From positions 1 to 17,021 of the forward strand of contig JBIOUU010000056.1 of the NCBI GenBank assembly GCA_044867345.1: a stretch of 17,021 bases of DNA, given 5' to 3'. Below the pieces are notes generated by a model. It did not search any database. It saw only the letters and a program-made list of their open reading frames with translations, and was not told the origin of the DNA. Numbering within the stretch: position 1 is the first letter of the stretch; every line of letters starts with the position of its first letter. This DNA comes from AC-69 sp044867345. GTDB lineage: Bacteria; Actinomycetota; UBA4738; HRBIN12. Below, piece after piece: positions 6,387-14,012 of the stretch. Position numbers and translations under genes: made by a program.

Positions 6387-7294
6387 GTCGGCCTCCTCTG
6401 ATCGCCGGGCGGTCGCCGCTCCAGCGGGATGGGGACGGCCCCAGGCTCGCCGTGCGAGTGCGGCCGGCCCAGGTACTTCGATCGAAGATAGTCGAACGTG
6501 AGCGGCGCGATGGTCTCCGGCGCGTCCTCCGGCAACAGGTACGAGCAGCCGGGAAGGACCGCGAAGCTCGACGTGGGGATCGCGTCGTTCAGCCGTTCCC
6601 CCACCTCCACCGGGATGTAGGGGTCCTCCTCGCCCCATAGGAGCAGCGTCGGACAACTCAGCTCGGCGAACGCCTCATCCTTACCGGTGAGCCCGACGCC
6701 GTCAGCCGCGTCGACCCCCCGGAAGAACGCGCGCACGCCCTGCTCGCCGACGAAGGGTGCCACGTACGCATCGCGGAGCTCGTCGGTGCGCCGCTCCGGC
6801 TTGGCCAGGGCCTGCTCGAGGAACGCGTCGAACGCCTCGCGGACCACGTCCTCGCGCCGGTCCTCGGGCGCCAATCGTTGCAGCGCCTTCGTCGTCTCGC
6901 TTGGCCAGGCATCGAACGCGATGGAATCGACCAGGACCATGGCCTCGACCCCGCCCTCCACCGAGAGGAGCTGTGCGATCCCACCGCCGTGGCCGTGACC
7001 GACGACGGCGAAGCCGTCCACGCCCAGCTGCGCCAGGAGCTCCCGGATGTGTCCGGCCTGGGCTCGGATGTGCAGCTGGGCCCCCTCCGGCATGCCCGAG
7101 CTTCCGCACCCGAGCAGGTCGGGCGCGATGACATGGGTCCACGGGGCGAACAGCGGCACGAACTCCCGCCACAGGAACGACGACGTGGGGAAGCCATGGA
7201 GGAACACCACCGGCGGGTTCTCCGGGTCGCCTTCCTCGATGAAGGCCATGTCAACACCCGACACGCGGGCCCGCCGGCGCTGGAGGTCGATCAC
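6383..7294 (-). CDS. Alpha/beta-hydrolase-fold protein lacking the catalytic nucleophile and histidine
   Basis: A 303-residue protein with the full alpha/beta-hydrolase pattern of epoxide hydrolase and haloalkane dehalogenase-like enzymes. It shows the oxyanion-hole block VVFLHGFPTSSFLWREF (29-45), APDLLGCGSS (57-66), the nucleophile elbow VVGHGHGGGIAQ (97-108), a cap region and the acid motif LLLWGEEDPYIP (217-228). Odd points: the elbow residue that should be Asp or Ser (GHDxGG or GHSxGG) is Gly101 (codon GGC, 6992-6994), and the usual catalytic His (as in HFLPED) is Tyr252 in CSYLLPED. Both are direct readings. Start GTG 7294 and the stop are GTGA overlaps with folP and folB, so it is embedded in the folate genes. 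It is probably a pseudoenzyme, scaffold or binding protein. Confidence 0.9.
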   Translation of the reverse strand: MIDLQRRRARVSGVDMAFIEEGDPENPPVVFLHGFPTSSFLWREFVPLFAPWTHVIAPDLLGCGSSGMPEGAQLHIRAQAGHIRELLAQLGVDGFAVVGHGHGGGIAQLLSVEGGVEAMVLVDSIAFDAWPSETTKALQRLAPEDRREDVVREAFDAFLEQALAKPERRTDELRDAYVAPFVGEQGVRAFFRGVDAADGVGLTGKDEAFAELSCPTLLLWGEEDPYIPVEVGERLNDAIPTSSFAVLPGCSYLLPEDAPETIAPLTFDYLRSKYLGRPHSHGEPGAVPIPLERRPPGDQRRPT

Positions 7295-8139
7295 CGCCCC
7301 GCCCGCGCGATGGCGTCCACCACCCGGACCACGCGGAGCATCTGCTTCACGTCGTGTACCCGCACGATGTGCGCGCCCCGGGCCACCAGCCAGGCCACCG
7401 CCCCGGCGGTCCCCTCGACCCGCTCGTCCTCCGGCAGGTCCAGGAGCGCTCCGATGAACCGCTTCCGCGACGGGCCGACCAGCACCGGGCGGCCCAGGTC
7501 GAGCAGCGCGTCCACGTGGTGCATCAGCGTCAGGTTCTGCTGGAGGTCCTTGCCGAACCCGATGCCCGGATCGACGCACAGTCGCTCGGGCGCGATGCCG
7601 GCGAACTCGGCGGCCTCGATCCGTTCCCGGAGGTACTCGTGGACCTCGGCCACCACGTCGTCGTAGTGGGGCGCGACCTGCATGGTCTTCGGCTCGCCCT
7701 TCATGTGCATGAGGACCATGCCGGCTCCCGCCTCCCGAGCCACGGCGAACATCTCCGGATCCCTGGCCCCCGAGATGTCGTTCACGATCAGGGCGCCGGC
7801 TTCGAGCGCGGCCCTGGTCACGGCCGGCTTCCGCGTGTCGACCGAGATGGGAACGGAGACTTTCGCGGCGAGCGTCTCGATCACGGGAACCACGCGGTCC
7901 CGCTCCTCCTCGGGCGAGACCGGATCCGACCCCGGGCGGGTCGACTCGCCGCCGACGTCGACGAGGTCGGCGCCCTCGTCGACCATCTCGATCCCCCGAG
8001 CCACCGCCGCGCCGTGGTCGAGGTACAGCCCCCCATCGGAGAAGGAGTCGGGCGTGACGTTCAGGATGCCCATGACGAGCGTCCGCTCGCCGCAGTCGAT
8101 CTCGACGTCTCCCACGCGCCAGACGGGTTCGCGACCCAC
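7291..8139 (-). CDS. folP: Dihydropteroate synthase
   Basis: Condenses 6-hydroxymethyl-dihydropterin pyrophosphate with p-aminobenzoate; the sulfonamide target. The protein has 282 residues, full length TIM barrel. Signatures in order: VMGILNVTPDSFSDGG (22-37), VDVGGESTRPG (60-70), PISVDTRKP (97-105), IVNDISGA (118-125), LMHMKGEPKTMQ (143-154), VDPGIGFGKD (189-198), VGPSRKRFIG (221-230) and RVHDV (260-264). Nothing essential is missing. The start taken is GTG 8139. There is no Shine-Dalgarno; instead a TAGCAT hexamer ends 6 nt upstream, which fits a leaderless mRNA beginning at this GTG. GTG 8115 (codon 9) is a less likely alternative. The stop overlaps the hydrolase start as GTGA. The 43 bp before it separate it from the propeller gene. 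Confidence 0.97.
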   Translation of the reverse strand: MGREPVWRVGDVEIDCGERTLVMGILNVTPDSFSDGGLYLDHGAAVARGIEMVDEGADLVDVGGESTRPGSDPVSPEEERDRVVPVIETLAAKVSVPISVDTRKPAVTRAALEAGALIVNDISGARDPEMFAVAREAGAGMVLMHMKGEPKTMQVAPHYDDVVAEVHEYLRERIEAAEFAGIAPERLCVDPGIGFGKDLQQNLTLMHHVDALLDLGRPVLVGPSRKRFIGALLDLPEDERVEGTAGAVAWLVARGAHIVRVHDVKQMLRVVRVVDAIARAGR

Positions 8140-8145
8140 AGAACC

Positions 8146-8151
8146 ATGCTA
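8146..8151 (-). promoter_or_regulatory. Candidate -10 box of a leaderless folP promoter
   Basis: TAGCAT on the minus strand fits the actinobacterial -10 pattern TAnnnT and ends 6 nt before the folP GTG. A transcript starting about 7 nt downstream would begin at the start codon, agreeing with the missing Shine-Dalgarno. No convincing -35 element is visible. Confidence 0.35.
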
Positions 8152-8175
8152 GCCCGAAGGCGGGACCGACCTATG

Positions 8176-8185
8176 TGAGCGCTCA
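8176..8185. repeat. 10-bp perfect palindrome over the propeller-gene stop
   Basis: TGAGCGCTCA spans the stop codon of the double-propeller gene. It is short and has no T-run, so it is only a weak candidate terminator or operator upstream of folP. Confidence 0.3.
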
Positions 8186-10270
8186 GCTCAGGGCAACGCG
8201 GGTGACCGTTCCCTCGTAGTTGAGGATCCAGACGCGGCCCGGAGCGACCGCCATCGCGATCGGTGTCGAGTCGCGATCGAGGCGAACCGAGAGGTCGATC
8301 CGTCCGGTGCTCGGGTCGAATCGGTTGACCGCGGCGCGATTTGATGGGTCGAGGAACCACACGCCGCTCTCCCCAACAGCGGCTGCGTCACCGGTGTTCG
8401 AGATCCCCCACGTATCGAGCACCTCCCCGGTCGCGGGGTCGATCGACTTGATCGTCCGCCCGTCGAGAGCCCACAGATCGGTCTCATCGGCGACGGGCCC
8501 AGCGTACGTCTCGAGCGGCACCGACTTCGTGACGGTGTCGGACACCGGGTCGATGATGTTCAACACGGTTCCGGCCACGGTGTCGTGGTGGACGGCATTG
8601 GTCTCAGCGACGATCGAGCCCTGCACGGCGAAGATGTGGTGACCGTACGTCGCGTCGAGGGGGATCGTCGCCACGACAGCGTTCGATGACGGATCGACCC
8701 GCGTGACAAGCATGTGGGTGGAACCGTCATCCGCTACCGAGAACGAGAGCGCCCACACACCGCTGTCGTCCACGACCACATCGGCTCCCGACCCGGTTCC
8801 CAGTTCGATCCGGGCCACCACTGCGTTCGTGTCGGGGTCGATCCGGAGGAGGAAGGCACGGACCCCTCCGACTTCACCGGGAGCGGCGGCGGCGCCCGCG
8901 AGCCACACGCTGTCTTGCCCAATGGCCATCCCTCCCCCGCCGATCTCCCACGTTGGCAGAACGTTGCCGGTCGAGATACGAGCAACCTTCTCGCCGGTCG
9001 TCGGGTCGAGGCGTGTGATCCAACCCTCCTGAGATTCGTTGTACGAAGAGATCCACACGGATCCGAACCCGTACGTCACCCCGCTCACCCCGCCGGGTGG
9101 CGATTCGATCGGGACCGGGCCGGAAACCGACGTCGAAGTCGGGCTCTCGGTCGTCGGGAGCGGCTGCCAGGCGATGTCGCCGGCCACACCGTACTTGTCC
9201 AGGTCCCTGTTCGACAGGCGCTCGATCCCCGAGCCGTCGGACCGCATCACATACACCGCGTCGTCCGGGCTGTAGTCGGGCATGCTCGGGTTGCCGACGA
9301 AGGCGATCAGCTTGCCGTCCGGAGACCACACCGGATCCTCTGCATGCCAGGCCCCGACGCCGCCAAGGATGCGGTGTTCGTCCTTCCCGTCCGCGTTCAC
9401 GACCCAGATGCCCCAGTCCTCGTTCCGGATGGCGGCGAATGTGATCTGCGTGCCGTCCGGCGACCAGCTCGGAGAGAAGTCGCTGCCACCGTGCGCACTC
9501 GAGACCTGCCGAACCCCAGTGCCGTCGGCTCCCATCACGTCGATCGCGGTGGCAGTCCCGTTGAACACGCGAGCGAAGGCGACCTGGGAGCCATCAGGCG
9601 ACCACGCCGGGCGGTATTCAGGCGCGGGATCGGAGGTCAGGCGCGTCACCTGCGAGCCGTCCGCCCCCACGGTGTAGATGTCCGTCGGGCACCGAAAGTC
9701 GGCTCCCGGTTCGCATACCTGGATGCTTGGGTCGTCGCGGGTGCTGGAGAAAGCGATCCTCGTGCCATCTGGCGACCACGACGGCCATCCGTCGTTGACG
9801 CCTTCCGTCAGGCGTTGAGGGTCGCTGCCATCGGGGTTCGAGACGTAGATGCCGCGGCGTCCCACCACGGGATCGACGAAGGCGATCCGCTTCCCGTCGG
9901 GAGACCACGCGATCTGGGAGAAGCGCGGAGGCTGAGAATCGAAGACCAGCCGCTGGCCCGAGCCGTCGGGTCGGACCTCGTACACGAAGCTCGGGCCGTC
10001 CCCGCCCCCGACGCGGAACCAGATCACGCCGTTCGCCTTCGGTTGCACGGACGCAGTGGCCCCGGGCTCCCGGGCCTCCATCCCGATGAACGCCCGCGCC
10101 GCCAGCGCGATCGCGCCGGCGGCAACGACGAGCGCGACGACCGCCGCGGCCGACCGCCGGCCCCGAGGTCCTGCCGGCGGTGCGGGCGCGGGCTCCCGGT
10201 GCTCGATGCTCCGCCACAGGTCGGGTGATCGGGTGGCCTCCAGGGCCTGGAACCGATCGGAGAGCTTCAT
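8183..10270 (-). CDS. Membrane-anchored double beta-propeller protein (PD40 repeats plus NHL/YncE-like), sigma-factor partner
   Basis: A 695-residue protein. Residues 1-38 are a short, charged, predicted cytoplasmic segment (LSDRFQALEATRSPDLWRSI). One transmembrane helix spans about 40-60. The rest should lie outside the membrane. Residues about 80-370 form a TolB/PD40-type propeller with five WSPDG repeats (near 122, 166, 223, 269, 315) and one Cys pair (186, 194). A Pro/Ser/Thr-rich linker (371-393) leads to a second propeller of YncE/SMP-30-like repeats (VWISSY, VWLAGA, VWALSF, LWALDG, VWFLDP, VWILNY). Start ATG 10270 overlaps the sigma-factor stop as ATGA, with GAGG just before it. The layout and coupling suggest a sensor or anti-sigma partner. 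No zinc anti-sigma (HxxxCxxC) motif is seen in the cytoplasmic part, so this role is inferred. Confidence 0.88.
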   Translation of the reverse strand: MKLSDRFQALEATRSPDLWRSIEHREPAPAPPAGPRGRRSAAAVVALVVAAGAIALAARAFIGMEAREPGATASVQPKANGVIWFRVGGGDGPSFVYEVRPDGSGQRLVFDSQPPRFSQIAWSPDGKRIAFVDPVVGRRGIYVSNPDGSDPQRLTEGVNDGWPSWSPDGTRIAFSSTRDDPSIQVCEPGADFRCPTDIYTVGADGSQVTRLTSDPAPEYRPAWSPDGSQVAFARVFNGTATAIDVMGADGTGVRQVSSAHGGSDFSPSWSPDGTQITFAAIRNEDWGIWVVNADGKDEHRILGGVGAWHAEDPVWSPDGKLIAFVGNPSMPDYSPDDAVYVMRSDGSGIERLSNRDLDKYGVAGDIAWQPLPTTESPTSTSVSGPVPIESPPGGVSGVTYGFGSVWISSYNESQEGWITRLDPTTGEKVARISTGNVLPTWEIGGGGMAIGQDSVWLAGAAAAPGEVGGVRAFLLRIDPDTNAVVARIELGTGSGADVVVDDSGVWALSFSVADDGSTHMLVTRVDPSSNAVVATIPLDATYGHHIFAVQGSIVAETNAVHHDTVAGTVLNIIDPVSDTVTKSVPLETYAGPVADETDLWALDGRTIKSIDPATGEVLDTWGISNTGDAAAVGESGVWFLDPSNRAAVNRFDPSTGRIDLSVRLDRDSTPIAMAVAPGRVWILNYEGTVTRVALS

Positions 10271-10755
10271 CCCTCGTCCCCCAGCAACTCGCGCAGGCGC
10301 CTCCGTCCGCGCATCAGATGCACCCGGACGGCGGCGGAGGTCGAGCCGATGAGGCGAGCGACATCGTTCACCGGGTACCCCGCGGCGTGGTGGAGCACCA
10401 CCGCGGCCCGCTGCTTCGCCGAAAGCTTCGCCAGCGCGGCGACCAGCTCCCGGGCCGGCTCCTCCATCTCGTACGACGCCTCCTCCTCGACTCCGGGCAC
10501 CTCGCGCCGGCGTTCCTTCAATGCGCCCGCCGCGATACGGAAGGCCGCCCGCCACACCCATCGCTCGGGGTCGCGGATCTCACCGCCCCGTCTCAGGGCC
10601 TGGGCGAACGCCTCGGCCACCGCGTCGCTCGCGACCTCGGAGTCGCCGGCGAACGCCAGCAGCGCGCGCCACATCCGGCTCCCCTGCTCCCGGTACAGGC
10701 GCTCGATCTCTTCGTGTCGGCGCACGCCCGCCGGCGCGCCTCGCACCCTCCCCAT
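10267..10755 (-). CDS. ECF-family RNA polymerase sigma factor
   Basis: A 162-residue sigma-70-family factor of the extracytoplasmic-function type with two domains only. Region 2 spans about 16-84 (EIERLYREQGSRMWRALLAF, then DAVAEAFAQALRR and PERWVWRAAFRIA). A short acidic linker (about 86-101) leads to region 4, about 102-158, with the helix-turn-helix LSAKQRAAVVLHHAAGYPVN followed by VARLIGSTSAAVRVHLMRGR. The C-terminal extensions of some ECF groups are absent. Start ATG 10755 has no Shine-Dalgarno, and a candidate ECF promoter ends about 10 nt upstream, so a near-leaderless mRNA is possible. GTG 10746 with GGGGAGG directly before it is an alternative. The stop overlaps the propeller gene as ATGA. 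The pair sits between folE and folP, which are adjacent in M. tuberculosis. Confidence 0.93.
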   Translation of the reverse strand: MGRVRGAPAGVRRHEEIERLYREQGSRMWRALLAFAGDSEVASDAVAEAFAQALRRGGEIRDPERWVWRAAFRIAAGALKERRREVPGVEEEASYEMEEPARELVAALAKLSAKQRAAVVLHHAAGYPVNDVARLIGSTSAAVRVHLMRGRRRLRELLGDEG

Positions 10756-10765
10756 TACAGGAGCA

Positions 10766-10794
10766 CAGACCGGCGAAAGGGTGAACGAGGTTCC
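10766..10794 (-). promoter_or_regulatory. Candidate ECF-type promoter upstream of the sigma-factor gene
   Basis: On the minus strand GGAAC (10790-10794) is followed after 19 nt by GTC, within GGTCTG (10766-10771). This resembles ECF promoters (GGAAC/T -35 and a GTC/GTT -10; 18 nt in the SigR consensus), about one nucleotide longer. Transcription would begin a few bases before ATG 10755. Autoregulation is an inference. Confidence 0.35.
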
Positions 10795-10811
10795 AGAAGA
10801 GATCTCGGGAC

Positions 10812-11384
10812 TCAGCCTCGTTCGATGTGGCTGAGGGCCTCCTGGCGGGTCCGGGCGTCGCTTCGGAACAGGCCACGGACCGCCGACGTCACTGTGAGCG
10901 ACCCCGGCTTCTTCACCCCGCGCATGGTCATGCACAGGTGCTCGGCCTCGATCATCACGAACACGCCCCGTGGCTCCAGCGCCTCGTCGATCGTGTCGGC
11001 GATCTCGGTGGTCAGCCGCTCCTGTACCTGCGGCCGCTTGGACAGGATGTCGACCACCCGGGCGATCTTCGAAAGCCCGGTGATCCGCCCGTCCTTGTTC
11101 GGGATGTACGCGACGTGGGCCTTCCCATTGAATGGCAACAGATGATGTTCACAGAGGGATTGCAACGGAATGTCCTTCACCATGATCATCTCGTCGAAGT
11201 TGGCGCCCGGGACGATGCTGGCAACCGGGGTGGGGTCGACTCCGACGCCGGAGAAGATCTCCTCGTACATCTCCGCAACGCGCCGTGGCGTGTCCCGCAC
11301 GCCCTCCCGTTCGGGATCGTCGCCGATCCCCTCGAGGATCAGGCGGACGCCTTCCTCGACCTTCTTGCGTTCGACGTCGTTCAC
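10812..11384 (-). CDS. folE: GTP cyclohydrolase I
   Basis: Converts GTP to 7,8-dihydroneopterin triphosphate, the first step of folate synthesis. The protein has 190 residues, the usual length for FolE1. Visible motifs: EGVRDTPRRVAEMYEEIF (27-44), the zinc-site block PLQSLCEHHLLPFNGKAHVAYIP with C78 and H81, GLSKIARVVDILSKRPQVQERLT (103-125) and EAEHLCMTMRGVKKPGS with third ligand C151. The start is GTG 11384 (NDVERKKVEEGV). The frame is open upstream but only shadows the HAD gene. The Shine-Dalgarno is weak. The HAD stop lies 13 bp upstream. In M. tuberculosis folE follows ftsH directly; here a HAD gene sits between. A 56-bp gap with a promoter candidate separates folE from the sigma factor. 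Confidence 0.97.
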   Translation of the reverse strand: MNDVERKKVEEGVRLILEGIGDDPEREGVRDTPRRVAEMYEEIFSGVGVDPTPVASIVPGANFDEMIMVKDIPLQSLCEHHLLPFNGKAHVAYIPNKDGRITGLSKIARVVDILSKRPQVQERLTTEIADTIDEALEPRGVFVMIEAEHLCMTMRGVKKPGSLTVTSAVRGLFRSDARTRQEALSHIERG

Positions 11385-11397
11385 GACGAACCCAACT

Positions 11398-12063
11398 CTA
11401 CCGGGGCACCAGTCGGTCCAGCGTGTCGGGCAGGTCGGCGAGATCCGGGAGCTCGGCGACGCGAGGAAGCTCCGAGCGCTCGCAGAGCCGGTTGATCCAC
11501 ACGGCCGTGAGGCCGAGCTCTCCGCACGGCGCGATGTCGTGGAACAAGGACGCCGCGACGTGCGCGTGGCGCGCGCGATCCGCCCTCGTCTCCTCGAAGA
11601 ACCGTTCCCAGTGGCCGTGCGCCGGCTTGTACGAGCCCGCCTCGGCGGCAGTGACGCGCAGGTCCACCGGAACACCGATCAGCGCAAGCGAGGCGTCGAG
11701 CATGTCGGGGTCGGTGTTCGACAGGATCGCGAGGCTCCATCCGCGCTCCCGGAGCGCCGCGAGCGCCTTCGGCACCTCCGGGAACGGGGGCCAGGTGGGG
11801 AGCGAGTCGGCGAGCGCTGCCCGGTCGTCCTCCTCGAGGTGCAGGCCCTCCCGCCGGGCCAGTCGGTCCAGCGCCTCGATAAGCACCTGTCGGTACGGGA
11901 TCGACCGGCCCCGCTGCACCTCGGGCTCGATCTCGTGGTAGGCGCCGAGGAGCAATTCCGCGTCGCGCTCGGGCCACAGCTCCGATAGCGAGTCGCGGAT
12001 GCCCGACGTCCAGTCGATCAACGTGCCGTAGCAGTCGAACGTGGCCCATCGCTGATCGTTCAC
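11398..12063 (-). CDS. HAD-superfamily hydrolase (haloacid dehalogenase type II-like)
   Basis: A 221-residue HAD-like enzyme. Motif I is TFDCYGTLIDW with nucleophile D10; the second position is Y12, not the Asp of HAD phosphatases. Motif II is ILSNTD (113-118), motif III the lysine in SYKPAHGHW (K146), motif IV the acidic SLFHDI (172-177), then LGLTAVWINR. The D-x-Y pattern is that of type II L-2-haloacid dehalogenases and many uncharacterised relatives, so the substrate is open. The start is GTG 12063, 15 bp after the ftsH stop, with no clear Shine-Dalgarno. It sits directly before folE, and the folate pathway needs phosphate removal after FolE, but Y12 speaks against ordinary phosphatase activity. 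Fold confidence is high; function is unknown. Confidence 0.88.
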   Translation of the reverse strand: MNDQRWATFDCYGTLIDWTSGIRDSLSELWPERDAELLLGAYHEIEPEVQRGRSIPYRQVLIEALDRLARREGLHLEEDDRAALADSLPTWPPFPEVPKALAALRERGWSLAILSNTDPDMLDASLALIGVPVDLRVTAAEAGSYKPAHGHWERFFEETRADRARHAHVAASLFHDIAPCGELGLTAVWINRLCERSELPRVAELPDLADLPDTLDRLVPR

Positions 12064-12078
12064 GTCGCCGACCCGAGG

Positions 12079-13998
12079 CTAGCCGAGGGGATTCGGTCCC
12101 TGCTCCCGTTGCGCCCGAACCGCCCTCCGGGACACCGCGAGCCCCGCGCCGCGTATGGCCTGGTCCCGTTGGGCCCGCTTCGGCACGTCGGTCAGGAGTC
12201 GCTCGACCTCCTCTTTATCGATCGTCTCCCGCTCGATCAGGAGCGCCGCCATCTGGTCCAGCTTCGACCGGTTCTCCTGGAGGATCTCCAGCGCCTCGTC
12301 GTGGGCCTGATCGATCATCCGCCGGACCTCGTTGTCGATCTCGAACGCCACCTGCTCGGAGTAGTCGGGCTGGGTGGCGAAGTCCCGGCCGAGGAACACC
12401 TCGTGCTGCTTCTGGCCCAGGGTGAGCGGGCCGATCATGTCCGACATGCCGTACTCGGTGACCATCTGGCGCGCGATCTTCGTGGCCCGCTCGATATCGT
12501 TCGCGGCGCCGGTCGTGATATCACCCACGATCAGCTCCTCGGCCACACGGCCCCCGAGGAGCATGGCCAGCTCGTCCGACAGCTCCTCCCGGGTCATGAG
12601 GAACTTGTCCTCCTCCGGGAGCGTGAGCGTGTAGCCGAGGGCACGGCCCCTGGCGATGACCGAGATCTTGTGCACGGGGTCCGTGTTCGGAAGGACGTGC
12701 GCCGCCAGGGCGTGGCCCGACTCGTGGTAGGCGATCACGCGCTTCTCCCGGTCGCTCATGATCCGGCTCTTGCGCTCGGGACCGGCCATCACCCGGTCGA
12801 TGGCCTCGTCCACCTCCCGCATCCCGATGGCCTTCTTGCCCCACCGAGCCGCGAGGAGCGCCGATTCGTTGACCACGTTGGCCAGATCCGCCCCAGTGAA
12901 CCCTGGGGTCCGCTTGGCCACGGTGTCGAGCGCCACCGTCTCATCGAACGGCTTGCCACGCGCGTGCACCCTGAGGATGCCCTTGCGACCCTCGAGGTCG
13001 GGCCGGTCGATGACGACGTGCCGGTCGAACCGCCCGGGGCGAAGGAGCGCAGGGTCCAGGATGTCGGGGCGGTTCGTCGCCGCCATCAGGATCACCGCGG
13101 TCCGCTGGTCGAACCCGTCCATCTCGACGAGCAGCTGGTTGAGCGTCTGCTCTCGCTCATCGTGCCCGCCCCCGAGTCCGGCGCCTCGATGGCGCCCCAC
13201 GGCGTCGATCTCGTCGATGAACACGATGGCGGGCGCGTTGGTCTTGGCCTGCTCGAACAGGTCGCGCACGCGAGCGGCGCCCACGCCCACGAACATCTCC
13301 ACGAAATCGGAGCCGGAGATCGAGTAGAACGGGACCCCGGCCTCGCCGGCCACGGCCCGGGCGAGCAACGTCTTGCCCGCCCCCGGCGGGCCGAACAACA
13401 GGACGCCGCGGGGGATCTTCGCCCCCATGGCCTGGAACTTGGCCGGATTCTGGAGGTACTCCTTCACCTCCTGGAGCTCCTCGATGGCCTCGTCCACCCC
13501 GGCGACGTCGGTGAACGTGGTCTTCGGCTGGTCCTTCGACACGATCTTGGCCCGCGACTTGCCGAACTGCATGACCCGGCCCCCGCCCGCGCCCTGGGAC
13601 TGGTTCATGATCCAGATGAAGGCCCCGATGATCAGCACTACCGGGATCAACTGGAACAGGAAGGACAGGATGGCCGAGCCCTTCTGCGGATCGACCGCGA
13701 CCACGACACCCTTGCTCTGGAGATCCTCCGTCAGCTTCTCCTGAACCGCGGCGGGGTAGGCCACCTCGTAATCAGTCCCGTCGGAGAGCAGCCCCTTGAT
13801 CTTCTGGTCGCCCTCGAGGAACGTCGCGGTGTTCACCCGGTCGTCGTCGACGAGCGACTGGAACCCGCTGAAGTTCAGGCTCTGACCCGCGGGCTCCCGG
13901 TTGGCGAACAGCACGAACAGCCACAGCCCGAGCAGGACGAGGAGGATGTAGAGGGCCGGTCCCCGGAGGATCCGGCGATAGGGAGACTCGGGCGGCAG
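12079..13998 (-). CDS. ftsH: ATP-dependent zinc metalloprotease FtsH, probable CTG start
   Basis: Membrane AAA+ protease that degrades membrane and cytosolic proteins. With the start used here it has 639 residues. Transmembrane helix 1 is about 14-32 (ALYILLVLLGLWLFVLFA), an extracytoplasmic loop reaches about 108, and helix 2 is about 109-130. Walker A is GPPGAGKT (203-210), Walker B IVFIDEID (258-265), the second region of homology ATNRPDILDPALLRPGRFDR, the zinc site HESGH (425-429) and third ligand D501 in TTGAANDIER. Start: no ATG, GTG or TTG exists in frame upstream of helix 1. GTG 13914 would cut inside the helix. CTG 13996-13998 has AAAGGAG (14006-14012) at 7-nt spacing and gives a normal N-terminus, so it is chosen. 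A 141-bp gap separates it from the lipoprotein gene. Confidence 0.95.
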   Translation of the reverse strand: MPPESPYRRILRGPALYILLVLLGLWLFVLFANREPAGQSLNFSGFQSLVDDDRVNTATFLEGDQKIKGLLSDGTDYEVAYPAAVQEKLTEDLQSKGVVVAVDPQKGSAILSFLFQLIPVVLIIGAFIWIMNQSQGAGGGRVMQFGKSRAKIVSKDQPKTTFTDVAGVDEAIEELQEVKEYLQNPAKFQAMGAKIPRGVLLFGPPGAGKTLLARAVAGEAGVPFYSISGSDFVEMFVGVGAARVRDLFEQAKTNAPAIVFIDEIDAVGRHRGAGLGGGHDEREQTLNQLLVEMDGFDQRTAVILMAATNRPDILDPALLRPGRFDRHVVIDRPDLEGRKGILRVHARGKPFDETVALDTVAKRTPGFTGADLANVVNESALLAARWGKKAIGMREVDEAIDRVMAGPERKSRIMSDREKRVIAYHESGHALAAHVLPNTDPVHKISVIARGRALGYTLTLPEEDKFLMTREELSDELAMLLGGRVAEELIVGDITTGAANDIERATKIARQMVTEYGMSDMIGPLTLGQKQHEVFLGRDFATQPDYSEQVAFEIDNEVRRMIDQAHDEALEILQENRSKLDQMAALLIERETIDKEEVERLLTDVPKRAQRDQAIRGAGLAVSRRAVRAQREQGPNPLG

Positions 13999-14005
13999 GG
14001 AGGCG

Positions 14006-14012
14006 CTCCTTT
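14006..14012 (-). promoter_or_regulatory. Shine-Dalgarno that decides the ftsH CTG start
   Basis: AAAGGAG on the minus strand lies 7 nt before CTG 13998-13996. It is one of the strongest ribosome-binding sites in the window and has no ATG, GTG or TTG at a usable distance, which is the main support for CTG initiation. Confidence 0.7.

Noticed and set aside
13914..13914. GTG 13914 as the ftsH start
   Set aside because: It begins inside the first transmembrane helix, has no Shine-Dalgarno, and discards a sensible N-terminus encoded upstream.
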